A DNA stretch of 64,000 bases, from the NCBI GenBank assembly GCA_016490735.1, contig JAEMWC010000283.1, positions 606,001 to 670,000 on the forward strand. Direction: 5' to 3'. Numbering within the stretch: the first letter of the stretch is position 1; each line of letters starts with the position of its first letter. A program made the translations under genes and the position numbers. This document shows, piece after piece, positions 52,037 to 63,911 of this stretch. Under the pieces are notes generated by a model that searched no databases, was not told where the DNA came from, and saw only the letters and a program-made list of their open reading frames with translations. This stretch comes from Pachyseris speciosa (lineage: Eukaryota; Cnidaria; Anthozoa; Scleractinia; Pachyseridae).

Positions 52037-52108
52037 GTTTCAGTGGCCTAGTGATTAAGGCATCCGACCGGTAATCTGGAGACCCAGGTCCGATTCCTGG
52101 CTGAGCCA
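52037..52108 (+). other. tRNA-like sequence, probable SINE head or tRNA pseudogene
   Basis: The 72 bases fold roughly as a tRNA: acceptor GTTTCAG/CTGAGCC (one mismatch), D-arm GCCT/AGGC, anticodon arm with one C-U mismatch and GGT at the anticodon position, and a perfect CCAGG/CCTGG T-arm around TCCGATT. The internal promoter boxes (TGGCCTAGTGATTAAGG, GGTCCGATTCC) are near consensus. A unique ~55-base tail and then (AT)n follow, which is the layout of a tRNA-derived SINE. Confidence 0.5.
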
Positions 52109-52159
52109 CATTTTCACTTAATTACTTAGTTGTTGATTTCTGTTCCCAAATTAACCTTG

Positions 52160-52163
<4 letters not shown>

Positions 52164-52215
<52 letters not shown>
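52164..52215. repeat. (AT)n microsatellite after the tRNA-like sequence
   Basis: About 26 TA units, directly downstream of the putative SINE tail. Confidence 0.97.
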
Positions 52216-52218
<3 letters not shown>

Positions 52219-52388
52219 AAAAGTTAATATAATAAAGTTCTGTCTGACGAGCGCTTAGGCGCGAAACTCAGAGTCACAGAGAATCGATGCGTCCTCTTTA
52301 AGCCTTCAACTTATGTATACTTTGCTCTGCTACCACAGCATTGAGCACTTTATTCCAAGGTAGACTCTACCTCCACATTTATATATAA

Positions 52389-52390
<2 letters not shown>

Positions 52391-52421
<31 letters not shown>

Positions 52422-52451
52422 TGTATGTATATATATATAATATATATATCA
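52391..52451. repeat. (ATGT)n and (AT)n compound microsatellite
   Basis: About nine ATGT units followed by a TA run. Confidence 0.95.
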
Positions 52452-52710
52452 TCTTTTCAGTGTTACACTACACTACTCCACTTTGTGTAATATTACACTC
52501 ACACACAAAATGCTAGCGGGGTTGGAAAACATTTAACACTATTTTTTTGTGTAAAGTTTATATTTATTTATATTTATTTGCCATTTTCACAATATTTACT
52601 TTTAATACACCTAAGTTAGTGGCGAGGAGACCTCAGGAAACTACAAGGCTTATAGGAGAGGCCACCTCGAAGGATAATATATAAGTTACACTTTAATTTT
52701 AAGTGATTAC

Positions 52711-53160
52711 ATCACATGTCAGTTGTTGTGAAGGTACACAATTTTCTCATTCTCTCATGTACGCCAGATGCAAAATTTTTGAATAATCTTCTCGTTTTCA
52801 GGTTTACACGATTACTTTGCCACTTTCAATTGGCGTGCAAAGCGAACTTAATGAAATAAATCCGTTCTACTGCGGCTTTTTTTCTTGTCTTCTTAAGCGT
52901 GTAATGATTAACGAATGAATTTGTCGGTCATGTTTAGTTGAAGGATTCAAGTTAAATAGTCATCAGTTTTATGCGAAACACCTGAAAACACTAGACGTTT
53001 GTTTGTGGAGAAAATTCTTTTTCTTATCTAATAGAGGATGTGCCATTCTGTTTCGTGATCGAGAATCAGAAAGCGTGCTCTCGAGTCGGCGAGAGTCCAT
53101 TGCGAAATGTTTTGTCTTCTGTGGCGTGACGGCAAGCACTGAAAAATATCTTTAACAAGA
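52711..53160 (+). repeat. Long-form satellite segment, left part
   Basis: It aligns with 41690-42150 (TTTCTCATTCTCTCATG, CGAATGAATTT, GTTTCGTGATCGAGAATC) and stops where the next insertion begins. Confidence 0.75.
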
Positions 53161-54830
53161 AGCTACAATAGATAGTTTTCACCTGACGTCATCACTTTCT
53201 AAATCTAAACTAAAGATCCACCACAGTTTTTATCCTCATCAGGCATAAGCGACGGCATAATTATATCTGTTTACAATTTTACAGCTCAATAGTGTGCTTC
53301 GTTTGGAAACCAGAGCATTATGAATTTCCGGGTTATGAGGTGCGTGACACAAGGCTACGATCGAGTTTGTTGAAAAATGTAAACTTATCTCATGATTTTG
53401 AGCTCTTTTAGAAGTTAGAGCATTCGGAAAAGTGCTTATGTAAATGCTTGTTTTTTCAGTACTGATAATCAGTCGCCTAGATAGCCAAAGTAAGTTCCAG
53501 ATGTTTACACTATTTTCGGGCCGCCATATTTGTGTACCACGGAGGTACACAAACATAGCGTTTTCATACTGGGCTCTGTAAATTTCTTCGACACATTTCG
53601 ACAAATATCTGACGTTTGAGGAAACGCACAGGCCTAAAACTTGGAGAAGTGCCTTATTTATTTATCTTCTATAACATCACAATTTCTTAGCTTTTTCCAT
53701 TGGATGGTTTTCGATTTATTTTTTTATTGCGTGACAGTGAAAACGATCTATTAGCCTAAACTCGGGCTTGCAAAAAAAAATAGTATTGCACAACCTAATT
53801 TCGCGCTAAACAAAAGAACCGAGAGAAATCTGGCTTTCTTACATCGGACGCATTGCGCTTAGCTTGTGTTGGAGTCTATTTCTTTGCAGTGTATATCCGT
53901 AGACCCTCTCAGATCAACATATATCCCTTTAAAATTACGAAATTGCTTTACAGCTCAACCATTGAGAACAATAATAATAACACTTGTAAAAAATATTTAT
54001 AAAAGAAGAAGAAAAAAGCCCGCGATAGGTGCCATTAATAGAAGTCGAAACCGGGTTGTTTACATTAGGGGCAGTAACAATGACCTCTAGACCACTGAGG
54101 TTCAGCATAGCTAATGAGGTCAAAATAGGTTATTTATTGCAAAAAAACTAAGCACACTTGTTTTCACTTCGATGAATATTTCTGTTAAGTGTTTGAGAAA
54201 GGAAACGCTTATCAAACGATGTAGGATTTTTTCGCATAGACGTTAATGGAGTCTCGGTGAACTGTGTGGAGAAAAAAATAATCTTTTTACAAATACCTCA
54301 TTTGAAACACAAGAAAAAGAGTAAGGTTTCTGCGGTCAGTTTGACGTCACGCAAGTAAAAACTAAAATCGCTTATCATTCAAAAACTAATGTTCAGAAAT
54401 TGAGATATTGTGGGAAAATAGTAAATAAACTACCTGTTAAGGTCTCAGGGGTGTATGATATCCCGTACTTGAGTTATTCAACAAAATGTACCACTCAAAA
54501 TTAGATTAGTATGGAGCCGCCACGGGGAAACACGCAGTCTAGTTCAAAACATATGGAGTTCAGTTTGGTTATGTTAAAAGTATTCTTCTCGCTGTTGAAC
54601 TTGCAAACATTCGTATAGACACTTCTCTCAGCATATTAGTCGTTAAGACTTTAAAGACACAAGGTGAATCGACGTTTTCCGATACGTGACAACAGGCATC
54701 ATTCTTCCTGTTGTGAGTTGTTATTTATAGTTCGCGCTTGTGCGAAACGCCGGAACTGCTTTTTGCGGATAAAACACGACGACGAAAAATGAAGCCCATT
54801 TCAAACCTCGGGCTTTTACTAGCCCGAGTA
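53161..54830. other. ~1.67-kb insertion in the long-form satellite, unidentified
   Basis: The two flanking halves are contiguous at about 42135 in the other copy. The insertion ends with a perfect 7-bp hairpin CTCGGGC...GCCCGAG (54809-54830), and TAA occurs at both junctions. A CTCGGGC also occurs near 53761. No gene is recognised; the element class is unknown. Confidence 0.45.
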
Positions 54831-55498
54831 AAAAGTATTTTGTTTTGTCAAAGTACAATGCGCGAACATTATTGCGTTATTTCTTGGCAAGCGAACGTGT
54901 ATAATCAAAGGGCCCTATGAGCCAACTCATTTATGCTTTAGCACGGAAATGCGGGTGTCGGCAGTAGTGTTGTTAAATACACTGTAAGTAATGTTGGTCA
55001 ACCAAAAACTTGTCCTGTTTTGCTGTACTTCCTTTTAAACCTTTTTATATTTATAAAACAAATCACTTTTAGCACAGGAATAATGGTCGTTCATCTTATG
55101 AAATGCTGTCGTAAAAGCGGAGAGAAAACGTCCCCAGTTTCAGTCGGAATTACATTGGTGTCAAGCTTATCTGCTCAAGGGGAATTCCCCCAGCAAATTT
55201 TGAACAGCTTTTGCTTAGAAGCGAGAGCGTTCCTACTTGAATAACTTTTGCTAATAATGCTTTAATCATAGAATAATGCAGTAAAGGGAAAAGGCGCTTA
55301 TTTGCTGCTAAATATCTCACTTCATAAACATTTTTGTTTTGCTTAAAGAGTGCCACCACTTTCAAGAATGTCTTAGTGTTTTCTTCCGGTAAAAATCTGC
55401 TATTTGTACCACCCTCTCTTTAAAATGTTTTACTGTGTGTATTCGCCTGCAAATACAACAGAATTCATTGATGTATTAGCAGCGAACCTAATGAAATG
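54831..55498 (+). repeat. Long-form satellite segment, right part
   Basis: It aligns with 42135-42560 (AAAGTATTTTGTTTTGTC, AATCAAAGGGCCCTATGAGC) and continues into standard unit sequence (AACTTTTGCTAATAATGC) until the LTR of the BEL/Pao element at 55499. Confidence 0.75.
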
Positions 55499-56158
55499 TG
55501 TAGGTGACGGGTAGTACAGTAAACTCTTAATCTCAATCGACCCACAGAGTCAAATGAAGGAGACTAATGCACAACGCACGCAAATTCTTCTTTATTCGAT
55601 GACTCGCTGCAGTGCCAATCTCTTTGTAACAGCAAGGACAGTTGTTTTATCGATCGGTGAGATGATCAAAATCGACGAAGTAGAAGTAAATAGCTTTAGT
55701 TGAATGAGGTTGAGTGTGGTTCGAACTAGAACACAAGAAAGACAGAAAACTACTTTACACTTCAAACTCTAAGGCTTAGGACCGAATCACGCGATAGACA
55801 TAAAATGAAAAATAGAATTAAACTAAACCGTGAAAGGAAAACTGTGGTGATGTATACAAATAAAATAACAAACTTACTTTAGTCTCCGGGATGCGAAGGA
55901 TTCCTACTTTAAAAAAAAAATCTTGAAATAGTGAAGTTCCTGAGGAATGACCTCTATAGCGACTCGATGGTACTGAATGTTATTTCGTGATGAATGAACA
56001 GAAAAATCTAAAGGCACATGGCTTGACATAATTGAGGTATTCATAAGTGAGTAAAAGCGAGTTATTTGTGTACAAAGACATGTAGAAACTTAAAACCAAA
56101 AACTATAAATTTAGAAATTACTGTAACGAAAGCTGATTATTGGCGTGCAAAACTAACA
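55499..56158 (-). repeat. 3' LTR of the BEL/Pao element
   Basis: The 660-bp LTR starts TGTAGGTGACGG on the plus strand and ends CTAACA, i.e. TG...CA on the coding strand. A purine-rich AGGGGCCGGAA lies just before it on the minus strand, as a polypurine tract should. AGTAAACTCTTAA and AATCGACCCACAGAGTC are shared with the other LTR. Confidence 0.88.
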
Positions 56159-56386
56159 TTCCGGCCCCTAAAGCGCTACTATGATAAGCCTTTACGAGTA
56201 GCATATAATAGTTTGAAACGCCATTATTAAGCAATAGTTGTATTTATAAGGTGAAACGCAATCTACATAAACTAAGAGACGTAAAAAAAGGGTTAAACTC
56301 CTTGGTATAAATACTAAAGTTCATAAGCTAGATACTTGCGCAAAGCACAAACTGTGCGCAATGTTCTTGATTACAGCAGTGGCTGT

Positions 56387-57210
56387 TTATCCTTCAGCTA
56401 ATTCCAAATGGACCAGCTTGTCTATTGGTCGGTCGAAGGTAGATGTCATCGTCTTTACCTTGACTCTGCGCACGTGACCGTCGTGTCTGTTCGGGAAGGT
56501 TTTCAGAACGCGTCCAAGTGGCAACGAACTCCGCGGGGATTTCTCGTCTACTACAAGTACGATGTCACCAACAGCAAAGTTCTTCGAAGGGGAGTTCCAT
56601 TTCTGTCTTTGCTGTAGGGATGGCAGATATTCGCGAATCCAGCGACGCCAAAAGACGTCCGCGAGATACTGCACTTGGCGCCATCTGCTGGAATACATAT
56701 CGTGTTTACCGAGGGCCGTCAGTGGAAGACAAGGACAGGGTTTCAACAGCAGCAGGTGATTAGGAGTCAGCGTATCGTAATCCCTCGGGTCATCGGAAAC
56801 TTAGTTATGGGTCTCCCTTTCACAGTGGATTCAACTTCTGATATGAGGGTGAGAAGTCCTCCGTCGTCTACCTTTGATGTTTCGTCAGTGACCTTCCTAG
56901 CCGTTCGTATACACCGCTCCTACACTCCGCCGTGATGGGAGCCTGCTGGTGGGTTGAATATCCATTTCGTCGATTTCTGAAGTAGAAACTCATGGATCGG
57001 CTGTTGATTCCAGAGAGCTATGGCTTCCTTTAGCTCTTTCTGTCCGCCCACAAAGTTGCTGCGTTATGTGATCGAATTTTTTGTGGCTGGCCTCTTCTAG
57101 CGATGAACGTTCTCAAGCCATTGATAAACGAACAGGTGTCTAGGCTGTGTGCGATCTCTATGTGCAGTCAGCACGTATAGAGAGGCAAGTAAAAAGAACG
57201 CCATATCTCT
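56387..57210 (-). pseudogene. BEL/Pao integrase core and C-terminal domain, broken
   Basis: The C-terminal segment (56387-56746) has the DUF5641-type pattern FWRRW..EYLP.LQ.R.KW followed by VGDIVLV and GRVLKTFPN. Upstream the core-domain segment is recognisable only by moving between frames, so catalytic continuity is lost. The stop is near 56387, about 230 bases before the LTR. Confidence 0.8.
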
Positions 57211-58540
57211 TTACTTAACTTCTTCCGCGTTCAACCATGAGTGGGCCAAAGTAGTCTGCGCCTGCATAAGTAAATGGGGGTGAATAGGGCGTGGCACGAT
57301 CGTCTGGTAGATCAGCCATCTTTTGCGTTCCCACTGATGCTTGTCTTCGTCTACAGTTAAAGCAAGTATCCAGGATTCTGCGGATGGTTTTTCTGCCTTG
57401 ATAATCCAGAAGCGCTGCCTGGTCATCGACACGACATACTCCAAGCCTGAATGACCGCAAGTCTCATGGTAGTGACGGACGATCAAATCAACTACGTGGT
57501 GTTCATTTTGCAGTATCACTGGATGTTTCACGTGAGGTTCAATCGGTGCATTTCTTAATCGACCTCCCACGCGCAGTAGACCTTCTTCCTTGATTTCGTC
57601 CAGCTTATATATTGGGCTGGATTTCTTGATCGACTTAGTGGAGAGTTCCTCCGGAAAGCTTTCTTTCTGAACGTGTTTGAGGAATTCAGTTTCGGCGTAT
57701 CGCATTTCTTCGATTCCAAGCGGTGTTATTGCATCCTTCGTTTGGCTAGCAGTTGATCCTCCATTTCGGCGTTTGGCGCATTGAGCCTTCAGGTTTCTTT
57801 TGTAGCGTATTATCCAGGCTACAAACTTCTTCAAACGGTACCAAGACGAGATTCGTCCGAATACCTCAGTTACCAGTCTGGAGTTGTCGTTTGCAACAGT
57901 AGCAAAGGTCTTAGGAGTTCTAGGGAGTCTAGCTTTGCCGATCACGAAGGAGCAGTGTATGTCGCCGCGAGAATTGACCATTCGCAGGTACGATCCTTTC
58001 TGTGAGGCATCAGAGAAGTGATGGAGCTGTCGAGACATGACTTGACCAAAACCTTGAGGCTTGAGGCATCTGTCCACTTCGAGTTGCTCGAGCTGTGGCA
58101 GTTCTTTCAACCATTGTTGCCAACGCTGTGCATAATCGTCGGGGATTGGATGGTCCCATCCGAGCTTCTTTCGGCATAACTCTTGTAGGATTGCTTTCGT
58201 AGGTAGAATAAAAGGCAACGAATCCCATCGGGTCATAGATCGAGCTGACGACAAAATGCCTCTTCGTGTTTGCTGTTTATCTTTGACGGAGATACTGAAA
58301 CCGAATCTGTCGCTGGCGACATTCCACTGAACTCCCAAGGGTCTCTCGCCGGGTTTAGTCGGTCGAAGTCCAGTTGCATAATGGACGGAGCTCTTTCGGA
58401 TTCTGGGATCGACTTGATCACTGCGGGGGATCCGGAGTTAGAAACCCACTTGGTAAGGCCAAAAACCGCCCTTTGCTAAGCACTTGCGTAACTGATCGGC
58501 AAGTCGAACTGCTTCCGGTTGGATTTAACCGACTTCAGGC
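57211..58540 (-). pseudogene. BEL/Pao RT C-terminus, RNase H region and integrase zinc finger
   Basis: A 375-codon frame (to 58338) includes the peptidase-A17/RNase H-type region (HHFSDASQKG) and an integrase H2C2-like finger (HYHETCGHSG). The RT motif C reads YVDD on the minus strand near 58545-58556, in a different frame from the flanking segments. Confidence 0.85.
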
Positions 58541-58546
58541 AGTCGT

Positions 58547-59068
58547 CTACGTAGAGGTTCCTTCGGATAGTTTGAATCGTTTCGCAGTCGTAGTTTCTTT
58601 CGTTGTCTTCGGCGGTCTTTTGTAGAGCGAAGTTGCACAGCTTGGGGATGATGTTCCGTCAAATAGATGTACCATCATTTGAAATTCTTCAGCAGGTTGA
58701 CTGAAATCACCTCCTGGCCACCAGAGAAATCGTAGCGCTTTACAGTTGTCTGGATTAACACGGACCTGGTGGAAAATTGCTTCTATGTCTGCAACTAGAG
58801 CAATGGGCTCTTCCCGGAATCTAAGCAGAACGCCAACTAAAGGATTTGTCAGATCCGGCCCCTGTATAAGCTGTTCGTTTAGGGCAGTTCCCTGGTACCT
58901 CGCAGAGCAGTCGAAAACGACTCTAACCTTGTTCGGTTTTGGGGGATGAAAAACTTGATGATGGGGCAGATACCAAGCTAGCTCATCGGGCTGTGCAAGG
59001 AGTTCAGCAGGCACCTCTCGCGTAACCTTTACAAAGGAGGTCATCAATGAACGCTGAGTATTCCTCAT
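58547..59068 (-). pseudogene. BEL/Pao reverse transcriptase N-terminal part
   Basis: The frame shows VRVVFDCSA, then [13 protein letters not shown] (motif A with catalytic Asp) and LRFLWW. It goes out of frame after about 170 residues, before the YVDD block. Confidence 0.88.
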
Positions 59069-59477
59069 GCAATGACGAGTCCTTCGTTAGTCTTCTCTGT
59101 AACAACTTCAATCGATGCTCGGCTAGCGGTCTATTGTTCCGTAAGTTAGAGGGCTTGTGTTTCCACGCAACGCGTGATGTGGTGCCTTTTCTTCCAAGCG
59201 GACCATTAACAACCCAGCCTAAGGCCATCTTTGTGGCGTAGGGCTCTCCTTTCTGTCCTCTCCTTATTTCCCATGGTTCTAGTGCTTGAGGGATGTTGCT
59301 TCCGATGAGTAAACTGACCTCGGCGTCTATCTTTGGTATTTCGGTGCCACAAAATGGTTCCAATTCTTCAGGTCTTCCGCTGTAACCATGAACCATGTTT
59401 TCAGTGCAAACGGGCAGCTTTGGGGTGGAGATCGCAGTTGGTATTGTTACGAGGTTATCTTGTTTGAGGTCGAACAC
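59004..59477 (-). pseudogene. BEL/Pao protease-like segment (DUF1758 type)
   Basis: VSLLIGSNIPQALEPWE and KMALGWVVNGP are typical of the region between the aspartic protease and RT in BEL/Pao polyproteins. The catalytic Asp region upstream, near 59600, is not in a continuous frame. Confidence 0.78.
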
Positions 59478-60007
59478 CTCTAAAGAGACGATGGAACTTT
59501 CTATAGGGCTATCCTTTGAGCCATAGTCGTTAGGGACAGGTTCGTTTTCCTACCGACCGTAGCAAGCTGTTTAATGAGCTTCTCCGTGCAGAACGTGGTG
59601 TTAGAACCTCCGTCTAGACAGAGACTGGGACTATAGCGAGGTTGGTCACCTGCGGCAAGCGTGTTTCTGTGCCTTCCAAATTCTTTCCTGTCTTGACGTA
59701 ACCGCTTCGGACACCAGGTTTCTCAATTTGGCTCTTGTCGACATTTCCACGTACGTTCGCTTGAACTTCACTAGACTTATCTTCGTCCATGTTTCTGCGT
59801 TGTTAATCTACTCTCGTTGGAGGGTGAAGGAAGGTCGAATGCTTGAACTCAAGACCTTGCACTCGACAGAAGGATGGCTTATCGCACCGACCTTGCGAGA
59901 TGATCACGAGTGAGGCAGTTGTCGCAGATACCTCTTCTTCTCACAAATTTTTGTCCTTCTTGGAACGATTTCTTCTTAAAGTATGCGCATTGTGACAACC
60001 AGTGGCT

Positions 60008-61516
60008 TTAATTGCATAGGATACATCTTGCATTGGAAGTTCTAACGATTGGCTGTTGTTTGGCTTCTGCTTGCGTAAGAAAGGAGGTGCTTTTGCGCTT
60101 ACTGAGTCCAGGTTTGGGCCTTGATTTTCCAGAGTCGTTGTTCCTCTGGTCACTCGTAACGCTTCCGAATACGGGGTGGGAGGCGACACTTGCTCTCTTT
60201 TCAACGAAGAAAGCAATGTCTTCTACGGTGATGTCGCGGTTCTGTAATTGGAGTATGTCATCGACTACTTCACGCCATTTTTGCCTTAGTACATAGGGTA
60301 ACCTTTCTACGACTTTCTTCATTGCATCCGGGTTCTCTAGCTTATTAAGGTAGCCTATATCTGTTAATGTGTTCTTGAAGCTGGTGAAGAGCACTGAGAA
60401 CCTTTGTAGCGCAACCCCATCTTCAGGTATTATGGATGGACCCTTTACCAGTCGGTCCACGTACGCTGCTGCGATCTTGTAATCCTGGCCATACTTCTCC
60501 TTCAAGAGTCGGCTTGCTTCTCGATATCCCACTAGACTTCTGGTCTCACGGCAAGGCAGCTGCTCATCAATTCCTTTATGTCACCGTCCGTGTACTGAAC
60601 GAGATAGAATAATCGCGCACTGCTGTTATCCGTCTTAGATTCTATGAGGTTCTCGAATGCGCGAATGAACGCACAGTACTCTGTTGGCTCTCCCTTGAAT
60701 ATTGGGACCTCTGGCTAGGGAAGCAATAATGCAGCAGTGTGTTGTTGTTGTTGCTGTTTAAGCAATCACTCAATTTGCTCGTTTTTCTGTTTCTGTGCGG
60801 TTACAATGGAAACCGAGACGTCGCCGTTGACTCCCATTGCGGCATCTCCGCTGACGTTCGTCGGTTGACCAACAGTGGGAGAGGTTTGCCGCCACTATTG
60901 TGCATTTGGGTTAAGAGAGGAATGCACGACTTCCCGGGAGCTTTCTCTGCCACACAGTTGGGTCTGGGGATGAATCTTGGACGGCGAGGGACGCACGATT
61001 CCCTGATCATTCCTTGTAGAAGAGATGTGTCGGACCATGAGGTTTTCGCTCTTCGGCGTTCGCCTTTGCAAGTTTTCGAGGTCAAGTGCTTCTCTTTGTT
61101 GTTGTGATCGCAGTTCTTCTTTTTGTAACGCCATCTTCTCCTAAAGCTAGCAGCCTCCACCTCAAGTGATGCCTTTTTCGCAATAGCCCTTGCCTTAGCG
61201 TTCGAAAGTGAACCGACGACGCTCGAGAAGACACTTGTGACGCAGACTTGCGGCTAAATTTAGAGTGTTTTGAATTGGAGGTTTTGCCGCTCACGCTGAC
61301 ATTCGGCGAGTCTTTAAACTTAAAATTCTCTAACAAATGTGAGATTCTTTCTTTCAAAATATTAACTCTTCGGTTTTCGGCTTCATAGTATTCATCTGAT
61401 TCTTTAATGTCTGCCGCATCTCGCAGACTTTTGTGATAATTTTGGTCATCAATTAGGAATTGTTCCTTTGTGGTATCTGGGTCAATGACTGTTTTGTTTA
61501 GTTTGTCGATGTCCAC
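60008..61516 (-). pseudogene. BEL/Pao gag-like region
   Basis: The first part (61082-61516) is a charged helical N-terminus; the second (60008-60532) carries the DUF1759-like pattern (LVKGPSIIPEDGVALQRF, LPYVLRQKW) and ends at a partial zinc-knuckle (CILCN). Frame changes lie between and within the segments. Confidence 0.8.
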
Positions 61517-61812
61517 CGCGGAGCTTTTATTTCGCTCCGTTTCTTGCTGACGATACTCTTTGCCAAACTTCTAGCTTTCTTTAAGTCGCGCAGATTTTCT
61601 GATACTACACTTTGAACATCCTGCCTCCCAATACCGGATGGTTCTGAGAGACGCTTCTCTTATCCTTTTCTGAAGTCATATTTGAGATGCGGGATGGGCT
61701 TTCCTCAGCAGCACATTCCAATCATTCCAACACGAAATGAACGATTGTACAGTAACAAATTTCTGGACCAACAAAGAAAGAAACGCAGTCGTACGGAGTA
61801 AATTCGAACTAA

Positions 61813-62350
61813 TGTAGGTGACGGGTTGTACAGTAAACTCTTAAGTACAATCGACCCACAGAGTCAAATGAAGGAGACTAATTCAGAACGCACGCAAATA
61901 CTTTATTCGTGAATCGCTGTGCTAATCGCTGTGCTCGCAGTGCTAACTCTTCGTAACAGCAAGCACAGTTGTATTATCGATCGGTTAGATGATCAAAATC
62001 GACGAAGTAGAAGTAAAGTCCTAGTTGAATGTGGTTGAGTGTGGTTCGAACTAGAACACAAGAAAGACAGAAAGCTACTTAACACTTCGAACTCTAAGAC
62101 CTAGGACTGAATCACGCGATAAACAAAAAGGGAAGGAAAACTGTGATGATGTATACAAATAAAATAACAAACTTACTTTAGTCTCCAGGATGCGAAGGAT
62201 CCCTACTGAAAAAAAAAACACTTGAAATAGAGAAGTTCGTGAGGAATGACCTCTATAGCGACTCGATGGTATTGAATATTATTTCGTGATGGATGAACAG
62301 AAAAATCTAAAGGCACGTGGCTTGACATAATTTAGTTATTCATAAGTGAG
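61813..62350 (-). repeat. 5' LTR of the BEL/Pao element, truncated
   Basis: It begins TGTAGGTGACGG like the partner LTR but stops at ATTCATAAGTGAG, where the partner has about 110 further bases. Small indels and substitutions separate the two, so the insertion is not recent. No target duplication can be read because of the truncation. Confidence 0.85.
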
Positions 62351-63905
62351 AAACAACGATCTTGAAGGTCATTGTTATTTAAATCCCTGTAAGAATAATT
62401 AAGCCTTGTCATCACTGGTACTCATTGTCATTTGTCTATTAAATACACAACATTGGTAATTATAAAATGTTCAAATTATTACGCGCCATATGATTAGTCG
62501 AATTAAGTGCATTATATCTCAACATATACACGGCCCCAAGTCACGCGCGTGCATTGTGGAATTGTAATGCACCAAGGGTACGTCACAAATGCGCGCGAAG
62601 GCAAATCTCTGGACATTTTGCATTGGGTAATATTCCTAGCGGAAGAAATTGAAGGGTGATTGTGATCTAAATACCTGCAAGAATAATTAAGCCTTGTCAT
62701 CTATCGTAGCCATTGGCATTGCTTTACAAATTAATTAGGATTGGCAATAAAATGCTGCTGTACTGATTAGATTTGCTTCGCTGAGGATAGAAATGAGGGT
62801 GACAATTTCCGTATTTAGAGGGATACGCGTTAGCTTTAAACAAAAGTAAAAAGTTTAGTCAACTGAATCACCCAAGAAGTAAGGTAGTCTCAATAAATTT
62901 AATGTTCTTTGAAAAAAGCGTTCATGAGAAAGAACCTAAATCCAAAGATTTATAGTTTTGTGACTGAACATAACATTTTAATTTATGTAATTTTGTAGCA
63001 TTCAGTATTTCTTATCTCCTTTACACAACATTGGTAATTATACACAACATTGGTAATTATAAAATGTTCAAATTATTACGGGCCATATGATTAGTCGAAT
63101 TGAATGCATGATATCTCAACATATGCACGGCCCCAAGTCACGCGCGTGTATTGTGGAATTGTAATGCACCAAGGGTACGTCACAATTGTGCGCGAAGGAA
63201 AATCTCTGGACATTTTGCATTGGGGAATATTCCTAGCGGAAGAAATTGAAGGGTGATTGTGATCTAAATACCTGCAAGAATAATAAAGCCTTGTCATCTA
63301 TCGTAGCCATTGGCATTGCTTTACTAATTAATTAGGATTGGCAATAAAATGCTGCTGTACTGATTAGATTTGCTTTGCTGAGGATAGAAATGAGGGTGAC
63401 GATTTCCGTATTTAGAGGGATACGCGTTAGCTTTAAACAAAAGTAAAAAGTTTAGTCAACTGAATCACCCAAGAAGTAAGGTAGTCTCAATAAATTTAAT
63501 GGTCTTTGAAAAGAGAGTTCATGAGAATAAACCTAAATGCGAAGATTTATAGTTTTGTGACTGGACATAGCATTTTAATTTATGTAATTTTGTAGCCTTC
63601 AGTATTTCTTATCTCCTTTTTTGTTTCTTTTTTAACTAAAAAAACATGAAATCTAACAGCTTACAAGAAAGGACGAGATTTCTCTTCCTTTAATCAGGTA
63701 ACGTTAACAAAGTTAACAAAGGTAAGCATAGAAGGTGTGATCGGCGAAACGGATGCCACTAAAATGGCTGCCTTTTCTGAAAGGGAGGCTTAATGACTCG
63801 GCCTTCTCGTGAAACGGCCGATTCTAAAAATAATCTTGGTTTTTCTTTATCGTTCTCTTCGTCTTTGTCGTCGTGTTTCACCTACAAAGTTCACATCCGG
63901 CGTTT
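62351..63905 (+). repeat. Diverged satellite with a ~600-bp tandem duplication
   Basis: Satellite landmarks (GTAATTATAAAATGTTCAAA, CAAATCTCTGGACATTTTG) occur twice about 600 bp apart (62578 and 63178), so part of one unit is duplicated in tandem. The segment ends with the long-form block ACGGCCGATTCTAAAAATAA. Short minus-strand frames here are part of the repeat. Confidence 0.8.
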
Positions 63906-63911
63906 CGGCGT

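Larger units (their letters stand above)
46979..52710. mobile_element. ~5.7-kb insertion with AATTAAAGTGTAAC inverted ends
   Basis: Relative to the long-form copy at about 41640-41690, the satellite is split here. The ends carry AAAAATTAAAGTGTAAC near 46982 and its complement GTTACACTTTAATTTTAA near 52685, with ATCAC on both flanks (46974-46978, 52711-52715) as a possible target duplication. GTGTAATATTAC-type motifs recur at 47066, 51165 and 52487. No transposase is seen, so it may be a composite non-autonomous DNA element. Stretches 47400-48740 and 50350-51260 show nothing I recognise. Confidence 0.4.
55499..62350 (-). mobile_element. Decayed BEL/Pao LTR retrotransposon
   Basis: Two related LTRs bound an internal region with, in minus-strand order, gag-like, protease-like, reverse transcriptase, RNase H/integrase and C-terminal DUF5641-like segments, the BEL/Pao order. 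Many frame changes and stops make it inactive. It lies inside diverged satellite sequence. Confidence 0.93.

Noticed and set aside
52037..52108. Functional tRNA-Thr gene
   Set aside because: Mismatches in acceptor and anticodon stems and a SINE-like tail followed by microsatellite argue against it.
55499..62350. Endogenous retrovirus with envelope
   Set aside because: No envelope-like frame is present; domain order and signatures are those of a BEL/Pao retrotransposon.
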